Source: Selenomonadales bacterium 4137-cl (lineage in GTDB: Bacteria > Bacillota > Negativicutes > Sporomusales > UBA7701). From it: a DNA stretch of 64,000 nt. Positions 61,842 to 64,000 of the stretch are shown piece after piece. Within the stretch, counting starts at the first letter, position 1; each line of letters starts with the position of its first letter. Location: assembly GCA_032334055.1 (NCBI GenBank), contig JAUOZS010000001.1:4240001-4304000 (forward strand), written 5' to 3'. The notes beneath the pieces were generated by a model. It saw only the letters and a list, made by a program, of their open reading frames with translations, did not search any database and was not told where the DNA came from. The translations under genes and the position numbers were made by a program.

Positions 61842-62100
61842 GGGTAAAGGAACCCTTTTGCTTAGGTCTGTGGTTGAAAATCGATGCCAGTCGCAGGCGA
61901 AACGATCCACGTAAGGGGCCCAAAGAGGTCTTGAGCATGGTGCGGCTTAGAAGTAAGCCCTGCCGGCGGGCGCTTAGGCGCAGCGGCCGAGAGAAGTAGT
62001 AGTGAGGGGATTGAATTCCTAGTAGCGAACCTTCCAGCAGGCGGGTGTGGGGGAAAAGACCAGGTCGGCTAAGCAATGGTCCTTTAATTTGAAGGTGAGG
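61842..62100 (+). ncRNA. Candidate large structured RNA, possibly raiA-motif type, or structured leader
   Basis: The interval has no protein gene but many local helices: GGGT/ACCC at the start; GTGG + ATCG pairing with CGAT + CCAC across a small GCC/GGC hairpin (about 61870-61910); GGCTTA-GAAG-TAAGCC; and GCGC-TTAG-GCGC. The density of perfect stems with tetraloops, plus its own promoter, suggests a functional RNA. raiA-motif RNAs occur in Firmicutes near late flagellar/hpf regions, but I cannot match a consensus from memory. No T-rich terminator precedes the ATG, so it may stay joined to the zinc-ribbon mRNA. Confidence 0.5.
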
Positions 62101-62112
62101 GGATTTCGAGGA

Positions 62113-62406
62113 ATGGCTTTCGAGGACAAGACCTTAAAGTGCAAAGACTGCGGAGGAGACTTCATCTTTACGGCCGGAGAGCAGGAGTTCTATGCCGAGA
62201 AAGGCTTCGAGAACGAACCTGCCCGCTGCCGGGAATGCCGCGATGCGCGCAGGCGCAGCCGGGATGGCGGCGAAGCCAGAGCCCCGCGGGAAATGCACGA
62301 AACTGTCTGTGCCGAGTGCGGCATCGTCACCCAGGTGCCCTTCAAACCGCGCAACGACCGCCCCATATACTGCCGCGAGTGCTTCAACGCCAAAAAACAA
62401 ATCTGA
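62113..62406 (+). CDS. Zinc-ribbon protein (zf-trcl type, two CxxC-x-CxxC ribbons)
   Basis: A 97-residue protein. First ribbon: LKCKDCGGDFIFTAGEQEFY with the distal CRECR, second ribbon: VCAECGIVTQVPF with CRECF. This double ribbon is widespread in anaerobes; function unknown, probably RNA or ribosome linked. GAGGA lies right before the ATG; longer frames start within the structured RNA and are disfavoured. Confidence 0.85.
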   Translation: MAFEDKTLKCKDCGGDFIFTAGEQEFYAEKGFENEPARCRECRDARRRSRDGGEARAPREMHETVCAECGIVTQVPFKPRNDRPIYCRECFNAKKQI

Positions 62407-62417
62407 CGCCCAACAAC

Positions 62418-62443
62418 GCCCGGAGCTAATCCGGGCTTTTTTT
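62418..62443 (+). terminator. Rho-independent terminator
   Basis: GCCCGG, 7-base loop, CCGGGC and seven T, 12 bases after the zinc-ribbon stop. Confidence 0.9.
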
Positions 62444-62484
62444 GTTCCCGGCCTAAACGATGGCTTTTTTCGATCACCACAGAC

Positions 62485-62573
62485 TTATCCCCAGACCAAA
62501 TCGCCGCAAATAAGATTATCAACACATTTATCCACATTATCCACAGACGCGAGATGAAGAATTCTGTGGAAAA
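62485..62573. promoter_or_regulatory. Cluster of DnaA-box-like sites
   Basis: Two perfect TTATCCACA boxes stand head to tail at 62528-62536 and 62537-62545. One-mismatch sites flank them: TTATCCCCA (62485-62493), TTATCAACA (62516-62524) and, inverted, TTTTCCACA (62565-62573). No dnaA or dnaN gene is near, so a titration or regulatory site is likelier than oriC. Confidence 0.65.
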
Positions 62574-62600
62574 ATGTCCAAGAATAAGCGTGATTGCGTG

Positions 62601-62629
62601 TTGATTATTTATGCATGTTATCGTATAAT
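62601..62629 (+). promoter_or_regulatory. Sigma-A type promoter of the amino acid transporter
   Basis: TTGATT, 17 bases, TATAAT; 41 bases before the binding-protein ATG. DnaA-like boxes lie just upstream. Confidence 0.75.
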
Positions 62630-62669
62630 TATAATCGTTGCCAAACACACTATACCGGGAGGGACCACC

Positions 62670-63443
62670 ATGTCCAAGAAAACCATCGCCATCGCGCTCA
62701 CCGTAGCGCTCGCCTTCTCCTTGCTCCTCGCCGGCTGCGGCGGTAAGACCCCCCAGCAGGCCAAAGTCCTCAAAATTGGCACCGACGCCGCCTTCGCCCC
62801 CTTCGAATTCCAGGACGAAAAAAGCAAGGAATACATCGGCTTCGACATCGACCTCATCAAAGCCATCGGCAAACAAATGGGCTACGAAGTCAAAGTGCAA
62901 GGCATGGGCTTTGACGGCCTTATACCCGCCCTCGAAGCCGGCCAGATCGACGCCGCCGTCTCCGGCATGACCATCACCGAAGAGCGCGGGAAAAAGGTCA
63001 ACTTCTCCAAACCCTACTACACCTCCGGCCTGTCCATCGTCGTCAAGCAGGACAATGCCGCCATCAAAGAATTCAAAGACCTTGAAGGCAAGCGCCTCGC
63101 CGTCCAGATCGGCACCACCGGCGCCAACTTCGCCAAAAAAGTCAAGGACGCCAAAGTCCGCGAATTCAACACCGCCCCCGAGGCCTTCCTCGAACTCAAA
63201 GCCGGCGGCGTCGACGCCGTCATCAACGACCTGCCTGTCAACGAATACTACATCGCCAAAACTGGCAGCAAAGACGCCAAAATTGTCGGCAAGCCCCTCA
63301 ATTCGGAAAACTACGGCATCGCCACCGCCAAGAAAAACACCGAACTGGCCCAGAAAATCGACAAAGCTCTCGAAGACCTCAAAAAAAGCGGCGAATACGA
63401 CAAGATCTACGAAAAATGGTTCGGCAGAAAACCGGTCAAATAA
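62670..63443 (+). CDS. Polar amino acid ABC transporter substrate-binding lipoprotein
   Basis: Captures a polar amino acid (glutamine/arginine class) for the permease downstream. The 257-residue protein has a lipoprotein signal with the lipobox LLLAGC, then KIGTDAAFAPFEF and YIGFDIDLIKAIGK, AAVSGMTITEERGKKVNFSKPYY, and LAVQIGTTGANFAKKV, the SBP family 3 hallmarks. GGGAGGGA precedes the ATG; longer frames start in the promoter. Confidence 0.93.
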   Translation: MSKKTIAIALTVALAFSLLLAGCGGKTPQQAKVLKIGTDAAFAPFEFQDEKSKEYIGFDIDLIKAIGKQMGYEVKVQGMGFDGLIPALEAGQIDAAVSGMTITEERGKKVNFSKPYYTSGLSIVVKQDNAAIKEFKDLEGKRLAVQIGTTGANFAKKVKDAKVREFNTAPEAFLELKAGGVDAVINDLPVNEYYIAKTGSKDAKIVGKPLNSENYGIATAKKNTELAQKIDKALEDLKKSGEYDKIYEKWFGRKPVK

Positions 63444-63458
63444 GGCAAATGATACTCA

Positions 63459-63479
63459 GGGCGCGAATAATTCGCGCCC
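63459..63479 (+). terminator. Hairpin between binding protein and permease
   Basis: A perfect GGGCGCGAA/TTCGCGCCC stem with a TAA loop. No T run follows; it may lower expression of downstream genes relative to the binding protein. Confidence 0.45.
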
Positions 63480-63516
63480 TTCCTGTCGGCGGTCGATAAC
63501 CCCCAACCCGCCACGG

Positions 63517-63544
63517 TTGACACCTCAACCCCGTGTGCTATAAT
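63517..63544 (+). promoter_or_regulatory. Consensus promoter before the permease gene
   Basis: TTGACA, 16 bases, TATAAT, with an extended TG motif just before the -10. Its leader of about 100 bases can form a G/C-rich hairpin (CCGCC to GGCGG). Confidence 0.75.
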
Positions 63545-63649
63545 CATAAATGGTGTATTAATATTCAGAGGCCGCCCGGAAAGCACCTCCGCGGTGCGGG
63601 GAGCGCTCCTGGCGGTCTTAGTCATTCTCTGTCGTAATGAGGTGAAACC

Positions 63650-64000
63650 ATGAACTTCGATGTCGAACTGATCGTCCGCTCCTTCCCGCTCCTGCTTGCC
63701 GGCGCCGCCGTCACCATCCAGATCACCGCCCTCAGCGTCGGCTTCGGCCTTCTCATCGGCATGTTCGTCGGCATCGCCCGCCTCTCCAAAATCCTGCCCG
63801 TAAGGGTCGCCGCCGCCGTCTACGTCGACTTCATCCGCGGCACCCCGCTCCTCGTCCAGATATTCCTCATCTACTTCGCCCTGCCCATCGTCCTGGGAAC
63901 ACGCATCGACCCCTTCGTCGCCGCCATCACCGCCTGCAGCATCAACAGCGGCGCCTATGTCGCCGAAATCTTCCGCGCCGGCATACAATCCATCGACAAA
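63650..64000 (+). CDS. Polar amino acid ABC transporter permease, 3'-truncated by the window edge
   Basis: The inner-membrane permease paired with the upstream binding protein. The frame is open from an ATG with GAGGTGA upstream to the window end (117 codons). The HisM/GlnP signature is visible: GAAVTIQITALSVGFGLLIG, VYVDFIRGTPLLVQIF, and INSGAYVAEIFRAGIQSI. The EAA loop follows beyond the window. Confidence 0.92.
   Translation, partial: MNFDVELIVRSFPLLLAGAAVTIQITALSVGFGLLIGMFVGIARLSKILPVRVAAAVYVDFIRGTPLLVQIFLIYFALPIVLGTRIDPFVAAITACSINSGAYVAEIFRAGIQSIDK

Noticed and set aside
61842..62100. Cobalamin riboswitch, RNase P RNA, tmRNA or SRP RNA
   Set aside because: I looked for their diagnostic blocks (B12 box, GAGGAAAGTC, tmRNA tRNA-like ends, SRP GGAAG loop) and did not find them in the right arrangement.
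62485..62573. Chromosomal origin
   Set aside because: Despite DnaA boxes there is no dnaA, dnaN, recF or gyrase gene nearby and no clear A/T-rich unwinding element with repeats, so a titration or regulatory cluster is likelier.

Overview
The window looks like chromosome from a diderm, flagellated Firmicute of the Negativicutes (Sporomusa/Pelosinus type). The flagellar block has the Firmicute order (TIGR03826-flgM-flgN-flgK-flgL-DUF6470-fliW-csrA-flagellin), yet the window also encodes a YadA-type outer-membrane adhesin and a secretin, which need an outer membrane. No rRNA, tRNA, insertion sequence or CRISPR array was seen. The taxonomic assignment is inference; the gene content is direct.

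Layout. (1) 1-13.9 kb: a visibly A/T-rich surface-polysaccharide (O-antigen type) locus: the end of GDP-mannose 4,6-dehydratase, a HisH/HisF/N-acetyl-sugar-amidotransferase triplet, five or six glycosyltransferases, a Wzy-like polymerase and a Wzx-like flippase. (2) 14.0-19.3 kb: a G/C-rich operon with its own strong promoter: initiating sugar-phosphate transferase, two PLP aminotransferases and an orphan ThDP-dependent E1 alpha/beta pair. (3) 19.4-25.8 kb: precursor genes (ManC, phosphohexomutase, GalU, PfkB kinase, glucose-6-phosphate isomerase). (4) 25.8-29.5 kb, minus strand: a LicD-type phosphotransferase and a trimeric autotransporter adhesin. (5) 29.9-38.7 kb: small zinc-ribbon proteins, a PilP-like/secretin pair, a LuxR-type response regulator, a sugar isomerase, RecD2, ComF and an HD-GYP protein. 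(6) 38.8-45.6 kb: late flagellar genes to flagellin, including the FliW-CsrA switch. (7) 45.7-56.7 kb: flagellin glycosylation: Maf plus a complete pseudaminic acid pathway (PseB, C, F, G, H, I) carrying a methylase and a second amidotransferase-HisH-HisF triplet. (8) 56.7-61.6 kb: FlaG, FliD, a short FliD-like protein, FliS, a FliT-like protein and a calcium-loop protein. (9) 61.6-64.0 kb: a promoter with a long structured RNA or leader, a zinc-ribbon protein, a DnaA-box cluster and the start of a polar amino acid ABC transporter.

How it fits together. Regions 1-3 plausibly make, assemble and export a surface glycan. Regions 6-8 make the flagellar filament, its chaperones and cap, and the nonulosonic acid put on flagellin. 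FliW-CsrA and sigma-28-type promoters would couple these to filament assembly. The most unusual points are: two diverged acetamidino-type amidotransferase modules whose HisF subunits lack the cyclase Asp11 but keep the ammonia-gate residues; an E1 alpha/beta pair without E2/E3 inside a sugar locus; a YadA-type adhesin with a 41-residue tail after its membrane anchor; a probable large structured RNA at 61.84-62.10 kb; a five-site DnaA-box cluster; and a family of about 120-nt hairpin elements at gene 3' ends.
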